In this document: one piece after another, positions 1 to 8,081 of the stretch
Layout of the letters: every line of letters starts with the position of its first letter
Numbering within the stretch: the stretch's first letter is position 1
DNA from: an uncultured bacterium
Lineage (GTDB): Bacteria > Planctomycetota > UBA1135 > GCA-002686595
Direction: 5' to 3'
Assembly: GCA_913058555.1 (NCBI GenBank)
Contig: CAJXRJ010000078.1
Span: 1-16,407, forward strand
Length of the DNA stretch: 16,407 nucleotides
The notes under the pieces: model-generated
Told to the model about the DNA's origin: nothing
The model's database searches: none
What the model saw: only the letters and a program-made list of their open reading frames with translations
Translations under genes and position numbers: made by a program

Positions 1-41
1 ACTGCATATCGTCGGCAGCGTCAGATGTGTATAAGAGACAG
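1..41 (+). other. Illumina Nextera index and adapter left on contig end (artefact)
   Basis: Bases 9-22 read TCGTCGGCAGCGTC and bases 23-41 read AGATGTGTATAAGAGACAG. Together these are the standard Nextera read-1 adapter, with the 19-bp Tn5 mosaic end last. The eight bases before them, ACTGCATA, match the Nextera i5 index known as S506/N506. This is library sequence, not genome. A reading frame through it gives the peptide MCIRDR, a familiar false N-terminus in metagenome proteins; the opposite strand gives SLIHI. Genomic sequence starts at base 42 at the earliest, so this is a physical end of the assembled contig. Confidence 0.98.
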
Positions 42-225
42 GTGGGGGAGGGCGCTCATGTCGAGGATGCAATCTTGTTGGATGGAGCGCGGGTTCGAAG
101 TGGAGAACGACTTTGTGGCGCTGTACGGTCTCCATCGGGGCTTACGCTGTACCGCTACCGGTTGGACGCTGACCTCCTTGGTTGAAGGACTCCGTGTTCG
201 TGGACCCCATACGAAATCATTCCCC

Positions 226-2130
226 ATGTGCCCTTCAGATGACGAGCCTGTCCATGACTGGCGAGATGCTCTCGCCGAGCTGGCCCTGGACTGCATCATC
301 GCGATCAATCACAGAGGCGAGATCGTCGAGTTTAACCCAGCGGCGGAGGCGACGTTTGGCCACCTCCGCGCCAACGTCCTTGGACGTAATCTCGCGGATT
401 TGATCATCCCGGAGGAGCACCGCGGCGCCCACTCGGCTGGGATGCGCCATTTCCTAGCGACCGGCGAGGGGCCCGTTATTGGTAGGCGAATCGAGCTGGA
501 GGCGATACGCGCGACGGGTGAGCGATTTCCCGTCGAACTGGCGATCAGCGCCGTGGGGCGGCACGACGCTAAGCCGCTCTTCACCGCTTACTTGCGGGAC
601 ATCAGCGAACGCACGCGCGCAATTTCTGAGCGGAAGAAGTCGGACAATGCGCTGCGGGCGGCCCTCGAGCGTGCAGAAGAAGCGAGCCAAGCGAAGGACG
701 CTTTCCTTGCGAACCTGAGCCATGAGATCCGCACGCCTTTGGCGGCCATGCTTGGCTATTCCGATTTGATCGCGTCGAGTATTCGAAACGACCCCGAGCT
801 TTCGGAATGGATGCGAGTTGTCCGATCCAATGGCGGCTACTTGCACCGGATCCTAGGGGACCTCTTGGATCTGTCGATGATTGAAGCGGGCCAGATTACC
901 TTGGAGCCACGGCCATTCCGGTTGGATCAGCTGTTGGCGCTTGAAGAAGCGACGTTCGCGCAGAGCGCAGCGGAGAAGGGGCTGAGCTTGGCGGTGACTA
1001 TCGCGGGGCAGATTCCCCGGGTCATCACGAGCGACGCTGCGCGCCTGCGTCAGGTCCTTAGCAACCTCCTCTCGAACGCGATCAAGTACACGAGTGCTGG
1101 CCGGATTCGCCTCCGAGTCGAGGCGTCGCGAGTGTGCGAGGGCAGGTCCGCCCAGGTGACGTTCGAAGTCGAAGACACCGGCATTGGCATTCCCCTCGAG
1201 CACCAGCAAGAAGTGTTCGACCGCTTCGTCAGGCTTGAGGACGCCGGGGCTTCTGGTGCGCAAGGGGTCGGGCTTGGGTTAGCCATCGTTCAGCGAATCG
1301 TGGAGTGCATGAATGGGGAGGTGAGTCTTCGGTCGGCCCCCGGCCTCGGCACGAGCGTGCGTGTCGTGCTGCCGCTGGAGGGAGCCGAGGACTGGGGACT
1401 CCTCGAATCGGCAGCCCTCGGCTTAGGGCACGCGGATAGGGAGCCCACCGCGAGGGCCTTGACCGGACGTGTCCTCGTGGCAGACGATGTCCAGGAACTG
1501 GCTCGGCTCTTTGCAGCTTGGTTGCGGCGCTGCGGTCTCGATGTGGAAGTGGTTCACGACGGCGATAGCGCACTTCAATTGGTACGGTCCGAGTCGTTCG
1601 ACCTGCTTTTGATCGATTGGTCGATGCCGGGGAAAGACGGTCTCGAGGTGGTTCGCGCACTACGGGCGGAGGGTTCCAGCGTGCCTATCGTCGCGCTCAC
1701 GGCCCACGCGTCCCAAGCGGCGCGTGATACTTGCCTTAGTGCAGGCTGTGACGCGTACCTTGTGAAGCCGGCAGGGCAGCAGCAGCTCCTGAGCTTGGTT
1801 GCAGAGCTGTTGAATGCGACCGATCCACGCAAGCCGCTTGTCGTCCGAGGTGGGGCAAATGAAGAGGATCCATTTGCTGGGCTCCGGCAGCGCTACGTGG
1901 CGGCTCTTCGTGCTGAGACCGGTTGGTTCGGACCCGCGCTTGTCGCGCAAAACTGGACGGAGTTGAGCGAGCGGGGTCACCGCATCAAAGGGACGTCCGC
2001 CAGCTTTGGATTAGAGGCGATCTCAGAAGCGGCACGGGCGCTGGAGCAGGCCTGTGTCGCCAAATCCACTGATCTCGCTGAGGGCGCCATCGCGCACCTA
2101 GTGGCTGAGATCGAAGCACTCGAAGCGTAA
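226..2130 (+). CDS. Hybrid sensor histidine kinase: PAS-HisKA-HATPase-REC-HPt (start uncertain)
   Basis: A multistep phosphorelay kinase that should autophosphorylate a His, then pass phosphate to its own receiver Asp and on to an HPt His. Counted from ATG 226 (634 aa): PAS at about 8-125; HisKA with H-box LSHEIRTPL, His166; HATPase with N-box Asn284, G1 box DTGIGIP from Asp317 and G2 box GVGLGLA near 347; receiver with Asp420/Asp421, phospho-acceptor Asp464 in LIDWSMPG and Lys514; HPt with His585 in HRIKGTSASFG. All key residues are present. No membrane segment or signal peptide is visible, so it probably senses a cytoplasmic cue through PAS. ATG 226 lies just before the PAS domain, but the frame stays open back through genomic ATGs at 58 and 67 into the adapter. 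The true start may therefore be earlier or lost. No output response regulator is nearby. Confidence 0.93.
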   Translation: MCPSDDEPVHDWRDALAELALDCIIAINHRGEIVEFNPAAEATFGHLRANVLGRNLADLIIPEEHRGAHSAGMRHFLATGEGPVIGRRIELEAIRATGERFPVELAISAVGRHDAKPLFTAYLRDISERTRAISERKKSDNALRAALERAEEASQAKDAFLANLSHEIRTPLAAMLGYSDLIASSIRNDPELSEWMRVVRSNGGYLHRILGDLLDLSMIEAGQITLEPRPFRLDQLLALEEATFAQSAAEKGLSLAVTIAGQIPRVITSDAARLRQVLSNLLSNAIKYTSAGRIRLRVEASRVCEGRSAQVTFEVEDTGIGIPLEHQQEVFDRFVRLEDAGASGAQGVGLGLAIVQRIVECMNGEVSLRSAPGLGTSVRVVLPLEGAEDWGLLESAALGLGHADREPTARALTGRVLVADDVQELARLFAAWLRRCGLDVEVVHDGDSALQLVRSESFDLLLIDWSMPGKDGLEVVRALRAEGSSVPIVALTAHASQAARDTCLSAGCDAYLVKPAGQQQLLSLVAELLNATDPRKPLVVRGGANEEDPFAGLRQRYVAALRAETGWFGPALVAQNWTELSERGHRIKGTSASFGLEAISEAARALEQACVAKSTDLAEGAIAHLVAEIEALEA

Positions 2131-2152
2131 GTGGTGGGTGCTCCAGATCGTT

Positions 2153-2179
2153 CCGTTTCGTTCGATCGAAGCGAAACGG
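2153..2179 (+). terminator. Hairpin after histidine kinase gene, candidate terminator
   Basis: CCGTTTCG at 2153-2160 pairs perfectly with CGAAACGG at 2172-2179. Three further pairs form inside it (TTC with GAA, G2171 bulged) around a GATC loop. It begins 23 nt after the kinase stop codon. No run of T follows, so it may be a transcript-end stabiliser rather than a classical intrinsic terminator. Confidence 0.55.
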
Positions 2180-2306
2180 TGTTCCAGAATTGAACGGGTA
2201 GCGACCGTGGCACGGCTGGAAGACCGTGAGACGCACTGGCGCGAGCTGGCACACCGGTTGCGTAGGGGAAGCTCTCGAGCCTTCCTCTCTATTGACCCGT
2301 GCATCT

Positions 2307-2777
2307 ATGTTCTTTTCTTCTGACCGTGCTTGGCGCTGCTCTTGGCCCTTGCTTCTCCTAATGGGCTGTTCCGGTGGCGATTCTCCCGACACGCTAGGTG
2401 AGCCCTTTGGCTACGCCACGCTACGTGACCTGTCGGTGAATATCCAAGTGACCATTGACGGGGCCCCAGCTCCTTCCGTCCGCGTGCAGATCGCGGATGT
2501 CTTACGAGTCGACGCGAACGGCAATCTGCCCGAGAGCCTCGTAAGTGGGTCTCTCTATTTCGCCGGGCTCACGGGCCAGGACGGCCGGGTGGTGGGCGAG
2601 CTGAGGCTCCCCGAGATCGTGGGTGAAGTGGCCGTTGTCGCCCATGTCCCGGGGACGAGTGGGCTCTATTCAGAACCACTGCTACGGTCCGCTTGGGGGC
2701 CGTTTGCGCCGTCGGCGCGTCTTCACGTCGCAGCGAGTGTGCTGGGCAATCTCGACTTGGCTTTGACCACCAACTAG
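2307..2777 (+). CDS. Small predicted lipoprotein, partner of LruC-type protein
   Basis: 156 aa from ATG 2307. The N-terminus has a charged stretch, a short hydrophobic run (WPLLLLMG) and Cys21 in the lipobox-like LLMGC followed by SGGDSP, so it should be lipidated and membrane anchored. The frame is open further upstream to ATG 2226, but only the 2307 start puts the hydrophobic run at the N-terminus. The rest is rich in alternating hydrophobic residues (VNIQVTIDG, VRVQIADV, GRVVGELRLPEIVGEVAVVAHV). This suggests a small beta-sandwich like carboxypeptidase-regulatory or CNA-B folds, but I do not recognise a specific family. Its stop lies 4 bp before the next start, so the two genes are probably co-translated. 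No ribosome-binding motif is evident. Confidence 0.75.
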   Translation: MFFSSDRAWRCSWPLLLLMGCSGGDSPDTLGEPFGYATLRDLSVNIQVTIDGAPAPSVRVQIADVLRVDANGNLPESLVSGSLYFAGLTGQDGRVVGELRLPEIVGEVAVVAHVPGTSGLYSEPLLRSAWGPFAPSARLHVAASVLGNLDLALTTN

Positions 2778-2781
2778 ACTT

Positions 2782-4476
2782 ATGAATCGACTTGCTTTAC
2801 AGATTGCTGCCACGACTCTCCTGTGCATGGGTGCTTCCGCGCAGGACGGATTCACTTCGGTGCCTGGCGGCGTCGTCACGACCATCGGAAACGTGCTGCC
2901 CGAGTGGTCCAACGCCGGCGCGGCGTACGTGTCCGGGAACTACACGCCTAACCTCGTGATCAATGAACCCGCAGAGGTCAAGGTTATCTTGGTATGGGAG
3001 GGTGCCGGCTACCGCAACTCCCTCGGTTGGTTCAGGTACGCAGAGAGCGCGTCGGGCGGAGTGGAAGTCCTCGAGCGAGGGCTTCTGGAGGCCGATTGTT
3101 CCTTCCCGTCGGCGGGATCCATGGCTACCGGTGATACCTACGATCTGCGCGACGCGGATGGAAACATCCGGACATTTCAACCCGGGGATCGGGTCGGGTT
3201 CTTCCTCGTCGCCGATGGGTTTAGGACTGAGCCTGCGATCGGAAACTGGGAAGCTACGAGCTCGCCGATTCCATCCCCTCTGCCGTCGGATAACGCCGGC
3301 TTCGGACGAGGTTGCTACACGACGATCGACAGAATCAATCCGGAGAGGGCGCAGGGCTCCGTCGAGTTCTCAAGGCACCTCGCGCTGCTCTGGTTTCCGC
3401 CGGAGCCTGGTTTCCTCGACGGCGACCCGTTCTTAGTCGCCGGTTTCGAGGATCTGAACCGGCTGGGCAACTCGGACGAAGACTTCAATGACCTCGTCTT
3501 CATCGTTACGGCATCGCCGGTGGAAGCGCTCAGTGATACCGAGGCTTTCTCCTACGTCCCTGGCGATCCAGATGGCGACGGCGTGGGAGGGGTGGACGAC
3601 CACTTCCCGGATGATCCGACGAGGGCAACGCTTACTCGTAACCCCTCCCAGGGTGAGTATGTCGTCGCGTTCGAGGATCAGTATCCCATGGTCGGAGATG
3701 CGGACTACAACGACATCGTCATTGCCTTCACAACGCAAACGGTCACGGATGCGGCGGGGAGGGTGCGTGATCTTCAAGTGACGTATCACTTGGTCGCACG
3801 CGGCGCCGGCTACGATCACCTCGTTGGCTTGCACCTTCCGGGGCTCCCCGGGGATGCCGACGGAACCCTAGAGATCGAGCGCTGGCTCTCTGACGCGGCG
3901 GAGACGCATGAAGTGGTCACGCCGAGGACGCTCACTGAGCTCGTCGCGGCGGAACGGCGGATCACGGACGTTTTTCCTTCGACGTATCTAGCGCTGCCGC
4001 CGCTGTCGGGCGCCACCTTTACCAATACCCAAGCACCGGGGATCGATCGGGCGGCCGCGTCGTCACGAGTCAAGTTGACTTTCGATACACCGATCGAGGC
4101 CGCTGCGCTGGGGCTCGCACCCTTTGACCTCTACCTTGGGGTCAATCATGGAGGCGAGATTTACGACATTCATCTCCCGGGCAATGCGGGGTTCGCTGAC
4201 AGGCCCGCTTGGCTCCCGACAGAGAGCGGTTCCGATAGCTTTCGGGATACGTCAGGTCGGCCGTGGGCGCTCCAAGTGCCAGCCTCGTGGCAATTCCCCA
4301 GGGAACACGTTCGCGTCTGGACGGCATACCCACAGTTCGATGCTTGGGCTGCGAGCCGAGGAGCCTCGGCAGGTGGATGGTACCTCCAACCATCAGGTAA
4401 CCCAGCTCACCACGGCTTCGCGCTTCAGGAGTACATCCCAGTGAAGGAGTGGACGGTGAAGCTCCCGCAGGGGTGA
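2782..4476 (+). CDS. Secreted DUF4114/LruC domain-containing protein
   Basis: 564 aa with a signal peptide of about 20 residues (MNRLALQIAATTLLCMGASA, then QDG). A DUF4114-like region ends with GFEDLNRLGN and SDEDFNDLVF at 221-240. A calcium-binding thrombospondin-3-like segment follows (DPDGDGVGGVDDHFPDDP, 262-279). From about 283 to the end it resembles the LruC domain, with EDQYPMVGDADYNDIVIAF at 298-316 and a long beta-rich tail. The two D-x-D-[FY]-N-D-[IL]-V motifs look like duplicated metal-binding elements. Such proteins are known from Leptospira, Bacteroidetes and other bacteria as secreted or surface proteins; their activity is poorly defined. It is translationally adjacent to the upstream lipoprotein and followed by a hairpin. 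The family call is strong; the role (surface or adhesion-type) is inference. Confidence 0.85.
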   Translation: MNRLALQIAATTLLCMGASAQDGFTSVPGGVVTTIGNVLPEWSNAGAAYVSGNYTPNLVINEPAEVKVILVWEGAGYRNSLGWFRYAESASGGVEVLERGLLEADCSFPSAGSMATGDTYDLRDADGNIRTFQPGDRVGFFLVADGFRTEPAIGNWEATSSPIPSPLPSDNAGFGRGCYTTIDRINPERAQGSVEFSRHLALLWFPPEPGFLDGDPFLVAGFEDLNRLGNSDEDFNDLVFIVTASPVEALSDTEAFSYVPGDPDGDGVGGVDDHFPDDPTRATLTRNPSQGEYVVAFEDQYPMVGDADYNDIVIAFTTQTVTDAAGRVRDLQVTYHLVARGAGYDHLVGLHLPGLPGDADGTLEIERWLSDAAETHEVVTPRTLTELVAAERRITDVFPSTYLALPPLSGATFTNTQAPGIDRAAASSRVKLTFDTPIEAAALGLAPFDLYLGVNHGGEIYDIHLPGNAGFADRPAWLPTESGSDSFRDTSGRPWALQVPASWQFPREHVRVWTAYPQFDAWAASRGASAGGWYLQPSGNPAHHGFALQEYIPVKEWTVKLPQG

Positions 4477-4482
4477 GGCAGA

Positions 4483-4503
4483 GCGGACCTCCCCGGGGAC
4501 CGC
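4483..4503 (+). terminator. Hairpin after LruC-type gene, candidate terminator
   Basis: GCGGACCTC pairs with GGGGACCGC around a CCC loop, with one A-A mismatch and one G-T pair. It starts 6 nt after the stop codon. GC-rich and without a T run, like the hairpin after the kinase gene. Confidence 0.45.
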
Positions 4504-4554
4504 AGGTGCCGAGCCGCTTCTGAATTTGGCCCTGGCTCAGTCGATTGGCGACGT

Positions 4555-4800
4555 TCAGTGGACGGCAGTGGCCGTTGGAAATGACACCGATGGGCCGATT
4601 GCGTTGGCGACCTTGATGGCGGTTTCGTCGAGGGTCTCGGTTTCCGCGGCGCCGCCCAACAACATCAGCGTGTCGATGGGCCGGTCCTTGCGGGCCTCGC
4701 CAAGGCACTGGATGTGGGTGAGAACCAAGGCTTCAAAGGGGGTGGAGTTCTTCTTCCAGAGTTCCGCTTCGGGAAGCTCCCGTGGGGGAGCGCAGGGCCG
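4555..4800 (-). pseudogene. Possible minus-strand coding remnant, unrecognised
   Basis: The minus frame that stops at 4555 gives protein-like sequence over about 75 codons, with pieces such as ELPEAELWKKNSTPFEALVL, THIQCLGEARKDRPIDTL and MLLGGAAETETLDETAIKV. Third codon positions are mostly G or C. It has no credible start: the open frame runs back into the region upstream of the GDP-mannose gene, where it becomes Arg/Pro-rich. I do not recognise the family. The plus strand of the same stretch is also open but gives a low-complexity Ser/Val/Arg peptide that looks like a shadow. The rest of the 425 bp between the LruC gene and 4902 shows nothing else clear. Confidence 0.25.
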
Positions 4801-4901
4801 TGAGTAGGCGCCATGCGCGTGTTCTCTTGCCCGGCGCTGCCTTGGCGGCTGGTCGCATGCGGCATTTCTTTTCCTTTCTCCTCTACCAACAATGGAGCCC
4901 A

Positions 4902-6335
4902 ATGATCCACCCAGTCATTCTCGCCGGCGGGTCCGGTACCCGTTTGTGGCCCGTTTCTCGCAAGAGCTACCCCAAGCAATTCTCCGCACTAGTGGGGGGG
5001 GGCACGCTGTTCCAGGAGGCGGTCAAGCGCGTGACCGGGCCCGGCTTCGCTGCGCCCATTGTCGTGACCAGCAACGACTTCCGGTTCATCGTTCAGGACC
5101 AACTCGCCAGCATCGGGATCGACGACGCTCAGGTGATTGTCGAGCCGATGCCCAGGAACACCGGCCCCGCGATCCTTGCTGCGGCCCATGCCGTGGATGC
5201 CGACAAAGATCCAGGGGCGCAGGTTCTGGTCTGCCCGTCCGATCACCTGATGGGCGACAACGCCGCCTTCCTTCACTCGGTGGGAGCCGCGTCGAGCGCC
5301 GCCGACAGGGGGCGCCTTGTGGTCTTCGGTGTGAAGCCCGATCGGATCGAAACCGGCTACGGCTACCTTGAACCGGCCGTGTCGTACAGCGGCGCGAGCG
5401 ATGGCGCCCGTCCCCTCGCGCGCTATATCGAAAAGCCCCCTCGCGACATTGCGGAGAAGCTCGTCGACGGGGGGAAGCACCTCTGGAGCGCCGGTATCTT
5501 CCTATTTCGGGTGGTGGACCTTATCGACGCTTTCGAGGGCCTGGCGCCAGAATTGAACGCCTGTGTCAGCCGGGCGGTGAATGGAGCGGTCTCCGACCTG
5601 GGATTCTCGCGCCTCAATCCAGACGCCTTCGCCCAGGCTCAGGACATATCGATCGACTACGCGATTATGGAGCGAGCGGACAATCTGTCCGTGGTCCAGC
5701 TCACCTCGAGCTGGTCCAATCTTGGAGCCTGGGACGCGGTCTGGCGTGAGTCTGACAAGGACGTCCAGGGCGTGGCCCTCCACGGAAACGCCAGGGCCTA
5801 CGACTGCGAGAACACGCTCCTCCGGTCAGGCTCGGACGAGATCCAGGTGATCGGCATGGGGCTCAAGGGTGTCGCCGTCGTCGCCATGCGCGATGCTGTC
5901 CTCGTCACTGCCATGGATCGCAGCCAGGGCGTTGGAGGTGCGGTGGAGGACCTCATCGGCGATGGCGTGAAGCAAGCGACGGAATTCCCGCGCAGGCACC
6001 GGCCCTGGGGCTGGTACGAGACGGTTTCCCTCGGCGGCCGCTTCCAAGTCAAGCGAATCATGGTACGGCCAGGGGCGAAGCTTTCGCTTCAGTCGCACTT
6101 CCACCGGGCGGAGCACTGGGTCGTGGTCCAAGGGTCTGCATCGGTGACGGTGGGGGAAGAGGTCCAGCTCCTGACGGAGAATGAATCCGTCTACGTGCCC
6201 CTCGGCACAACCCACCGCCTGGAGAACCCCGGCCGCGTGGAATTGCACCTCATCGAGGTCCAGACCGGCTCCTACCTAGGAGAGGACGATATCGTCCGGT
6301 ACGAGGACCTATACGCCCGCGAGGACGTGAGCTAA
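4902..6335 (+). CDS. manC: Mannose-1-phosphate guanylyltransferase / mannose-6-phosphate isomerase (bifunctional)
   Basis: 477 aa, the usual length for type II PMI-GMP enzymes (ManC/AlgA/XanB). It makes mannose-6-phosphate from fructose-6-phosphate and charges mannose-1-phosphate with GTP to give GDP-mannose for surface polysaccharides. The N-terminal nucleotidyltransferase has GGSGTRLWP (9-17) with the following Lys25 in YPKQF, CPSDH (111-115) and YIEKP (175-179). The C-terminal cupin isomerase has QSHFHRAEHW with metal ligands His399, His401, Glu404 and His405, and a later His438 in PLGTTHRLENPG. ATG 4902 begins directly with MIHPVILAGG; the frame is open to 4782 but the added residues are not enzyme-like. 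No other polysaccharide gene is adjacent, so the consuming pathway is unknown. A phosphomannomutase would be needed elsewhere. Confidence 0.95.
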   Translation: MIHPVILAGGSGTRLWPVSRKSYPKQFSALVGGGTLFQEAVKRVTGPGFAAPIVVTSNDFRFIVQDQLASIGIDDAQVIVEPMPRNTGPAILAAAHAVDADKDPGAQVLVCPSDHLMGDNAAFLHSVGAASSAADRGRLVVFGVKPDRIETGYGYLEPAVSYSGASDGARPLARYIEKPPRDIAEKLVDGGKHLWSAGIFLFRVVDLIDAFEGLAPELNACVSRAVNGAVSDLGFSRLNPDAFAQAQDISIDYAIMERADNLSVVQLTSSWSNLGAWDAVWRESDKDVQGVALHGNARAYDCENTLLRSGSDEIQVIGMGLKGVAVVAMRDAVLVTAMDRSQGVGGAVEDLIGDGVKQATEFPRRHRPWGWYETVSLGGRFQVKRIMVRPGAKLSLQSHFHRAEHWVVVQGSASVTVGEEVQLLTENESVYVPLGTTHRLENPGRVELHLIEVQTGSYLGEDDIVRYEDLYAREDVS

Positions 6336-6343
6336 GGGAGACA

Positions 6344-6700
6344 GAACGCTTCCAAGGTGACTTCGATGATTGGGCACGCATCCCCGTAAGTGTCGGTGGG
6401 GGGGGGCCTTTTGCCTGGCGCGGTCAGTCGGGGCCCCGTACGGGGAGGATACGCCCCAACCCACCGTGCCGTAACGGCTAGGGAAAGAGCGAACCCAAAG
6501 AGAGGGGCCAAGGCGGACAGCTTCCAATCTGGCTCCCATGAATGGGCACGCATCCCCATAAGTGTTGGTAGGGGGTTGCCCTCTGGCTGGCGAGGCCAGT
6601 CGGGGCCCTACACGGGAAGGACCCGTCCCAACCCACTCTGCCGCAACGGCTACTGAAGAAGCGAGATCATCGAAGGGGGCCAGGCCGGAACGCTTCCCGC
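6344..6700 (+). repeat. Tandem repeat, 172-bp unit, two copies plus a partial third
   Basis: Unit 1 runs about 6344-6515 and unit 2 about 6516-6687. The boundary motif (AGAACGCTTCC, GGACAGCTTCC, GGAACGCTTCC) recurs at 6344, 6516 and 6688, so a third copy begins and breaks off near 6700. GGGCACGCATCCCC is identical at 6372 and 6544. By hand alignment the units match at about 122 of 160 positions from that motif, with no net gap. Period 172 is not a multiple of three, so it is not a protein repeat. Two hairpins are kept: CTGGC-gcg-GTCAG (6415-6427) versus CTGGC-gag-GCCAG (6587-6599), and GCCG-taa-CGGC (6468-6478) versus GCCG-caa-CGGC (6640-6650). It starts 8 nt after the manC stop. The strand of any transcript is unknown. 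Confidence 0.85.
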
Positions 6701-6754
6701 CTGATGCTTCGCATCGGTTAGTTAAGGCCTGGACCCCCCCTGATCAGCGGGAGG

Positions 6755-6776
6755 CCCGGGGATGAAACGACCCGGG
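6755..6776 (-). terminator. Hairpin beyond the end of the hydrolase pseudogene
   Basis: CCCGGG at 6755-6760 and again at 6771-6776 can pair around a 10-nt A-rich loop. It lies about 40 nt past the pseudogene stop on the minus strand, a plausible relic terminator. CCCGGG is self-complementary, so chance is a real alternative. Confidence 0.3.
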
Positions 6777-6814
6777 ACCACTCCCGGCGCCACGGTGGAA
6801 CCATGGACGCAATG

Positions 6815-8040
6815 CTACTGACGTTTGAACATGGAATGGCCCATATTGCGCATCCATAGTTGGTAACCGTCGACGCCCTCCTGCGAGCGAACGAATTGAA
6901 GCTGAAAGCGCTTCTGGATGGAGCGATCGGTCCCCGGCCTAACGCGCCGGATCGGGGGACCCCACGGCCGATGCACCCATAACGCCCTGGCACTTTTCGT
7001 GATGTTCAAATCCTTGTCCAGCTCGGCGCAACGATAAGTGACCGCGCAGTCAGCCAGTGGAGCCTCGCCCCTGGGAAGCCCGTGTCCTCAACAGTCGCCG
7101 GGGGCTCCATGGCGGCAGGGTGCTGGCGGCGGGTCTCCAGTCGAGGATTAGTCCCGAGTTGCCCCCCAAGCAGGACTCTCGTCACCTTCACGCAAAGGCA
7201 GGTGGGGCTGATATCGGTGCGACTAGCCAGGCAGATGATGGTCGTCTCTTGCTCGGGGAAGCGATGCATCTCTGCAGCGTAGCCAACCCATTCACCTGCG
7301 TGCATGGCCATAGGCAACCCGCCTTACTCAGCCAACCTCAGTCCGCAGCCGTAGTCGACGCTTGAGCCATCGTTGAGTAGCCCCTTGGTTTGCATGACCG
7401 CATTGAAGGGCACGCCGTCGGTCAGTTGCTCGTCATAGAAGTTGGAGTCCCATCGCAGCACATCGCGCAGTGGTGAAGACACCGCCGTCGCCAACACAAT
7501 CGTTCTTGCTGATGTCGAGCTTCACACCCCGTTCTCGTTGGGAGAGTTGTCAAGGACGCGCCCGCGAACTACTTGTCCGTGGCGGTCATGGAACTGGGTG
7601 GAGTCCATGCCCATGGGATCAAAGATGTTCTCCTTGGCGAAATCGGCCAAGCTCTGCTCGCTGACACGCTTGACGATCTCCCCGAGTAGGAGGTAGCTGC
7701 AATTGATATAGCTGTAGGTTTGGCCCGGCGCAGTACCGAGTCCATCTTGGCGCGCCACGGCCGCCACGCAATCGTCGATAGTCATACCGTCGAGACTGCG
7801 CCCCATCATTCTGGTCAGGTTGAGGAAGTCGCGCAGGCCGCTGATGTGGTTGAGCAGGTTCAGAGTTCTGATCGGCGCACCATAGCCGGGCATCTCCGGA
7901 AGGAAGGTGCGGATAACCTCCTCCAGGGAAAGCTCCTCCGTCCGCGGGGAACGTGTATCCTCAGTTCGATGGGCGCTGTCCGTGGCGGTTGATACTTGCC
8001 GCGGAACTCGTCTTGAGCACGCGGACGACGTTTTCGGCAA
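6815..8040 (-). pseudogene. Decayed serine hydrolase of the beta-lactamase (class C/PBP-like) family
   Basis: Read in the minus direction, pieces of one protein appear in order across different frames. 7990-7530: LSLEEVIRTFLPEMPGYG, then LLNHISGLRDFL, then GQTYSYINCSYLLLGEIV, which holds the YxN motif at 7702-7710. 7525-7475, shifted frame: VKLDISKN, VGDGGVFTT. 7470-7165, back in the first frame: LRDVLRWDSNFYDEQL, then TAA at 7324-7326, then GGLPMAMHAGEWVGY (the HxG motif) and HRFPEQETTIICLASRTD. 6900-6815, third frame: QLQFVRSQEGVDGYQLWM, ending FKRQ-stop, like the family's C-terminal lipocalin-like domain. That gives at least three frameshifts (near 7527, 7472 and between 7160 and 6990) and one nonsense codon. 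The SxxK catalytic serine motif cannot be found, so the N-terminus is lost or scrambled. It is not expected to be functional. Confidence 0.85.
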
Positions 8041-8081
8041 GGATGACTGGAACGGTCAGGTGCGCGGCGCAGTAACAACGG

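Noticed and set aside
88..110. GGTTCGAA near the contig start as a tRNA T-loop
   Set aside because: No matching acceptor stem, anticodon arm or CCA end around it.
25..225. N-terminal extension of the kinase beginning MCIRDR
   Set aside because: The first residues are encoded by the Nextera adapter. The genomic part from 58 has no domain similarity I can see, so ATG 226 before PAS was preferred.
6385..6400. GTAAGTGTCGG in the repeat units as an IS66-type insertion sequence end
   Set aside because: IS66 ends often start GTAAGCG, but only a few bases agree, both copies point the same way, and no transposase lies between them.
6390..6656. 88-codon plus-strand frame through the tandem repeat as a repeat protein
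   Set aside because: The 172-bp period changes frame between units, so the two units do not encode the same peptide.
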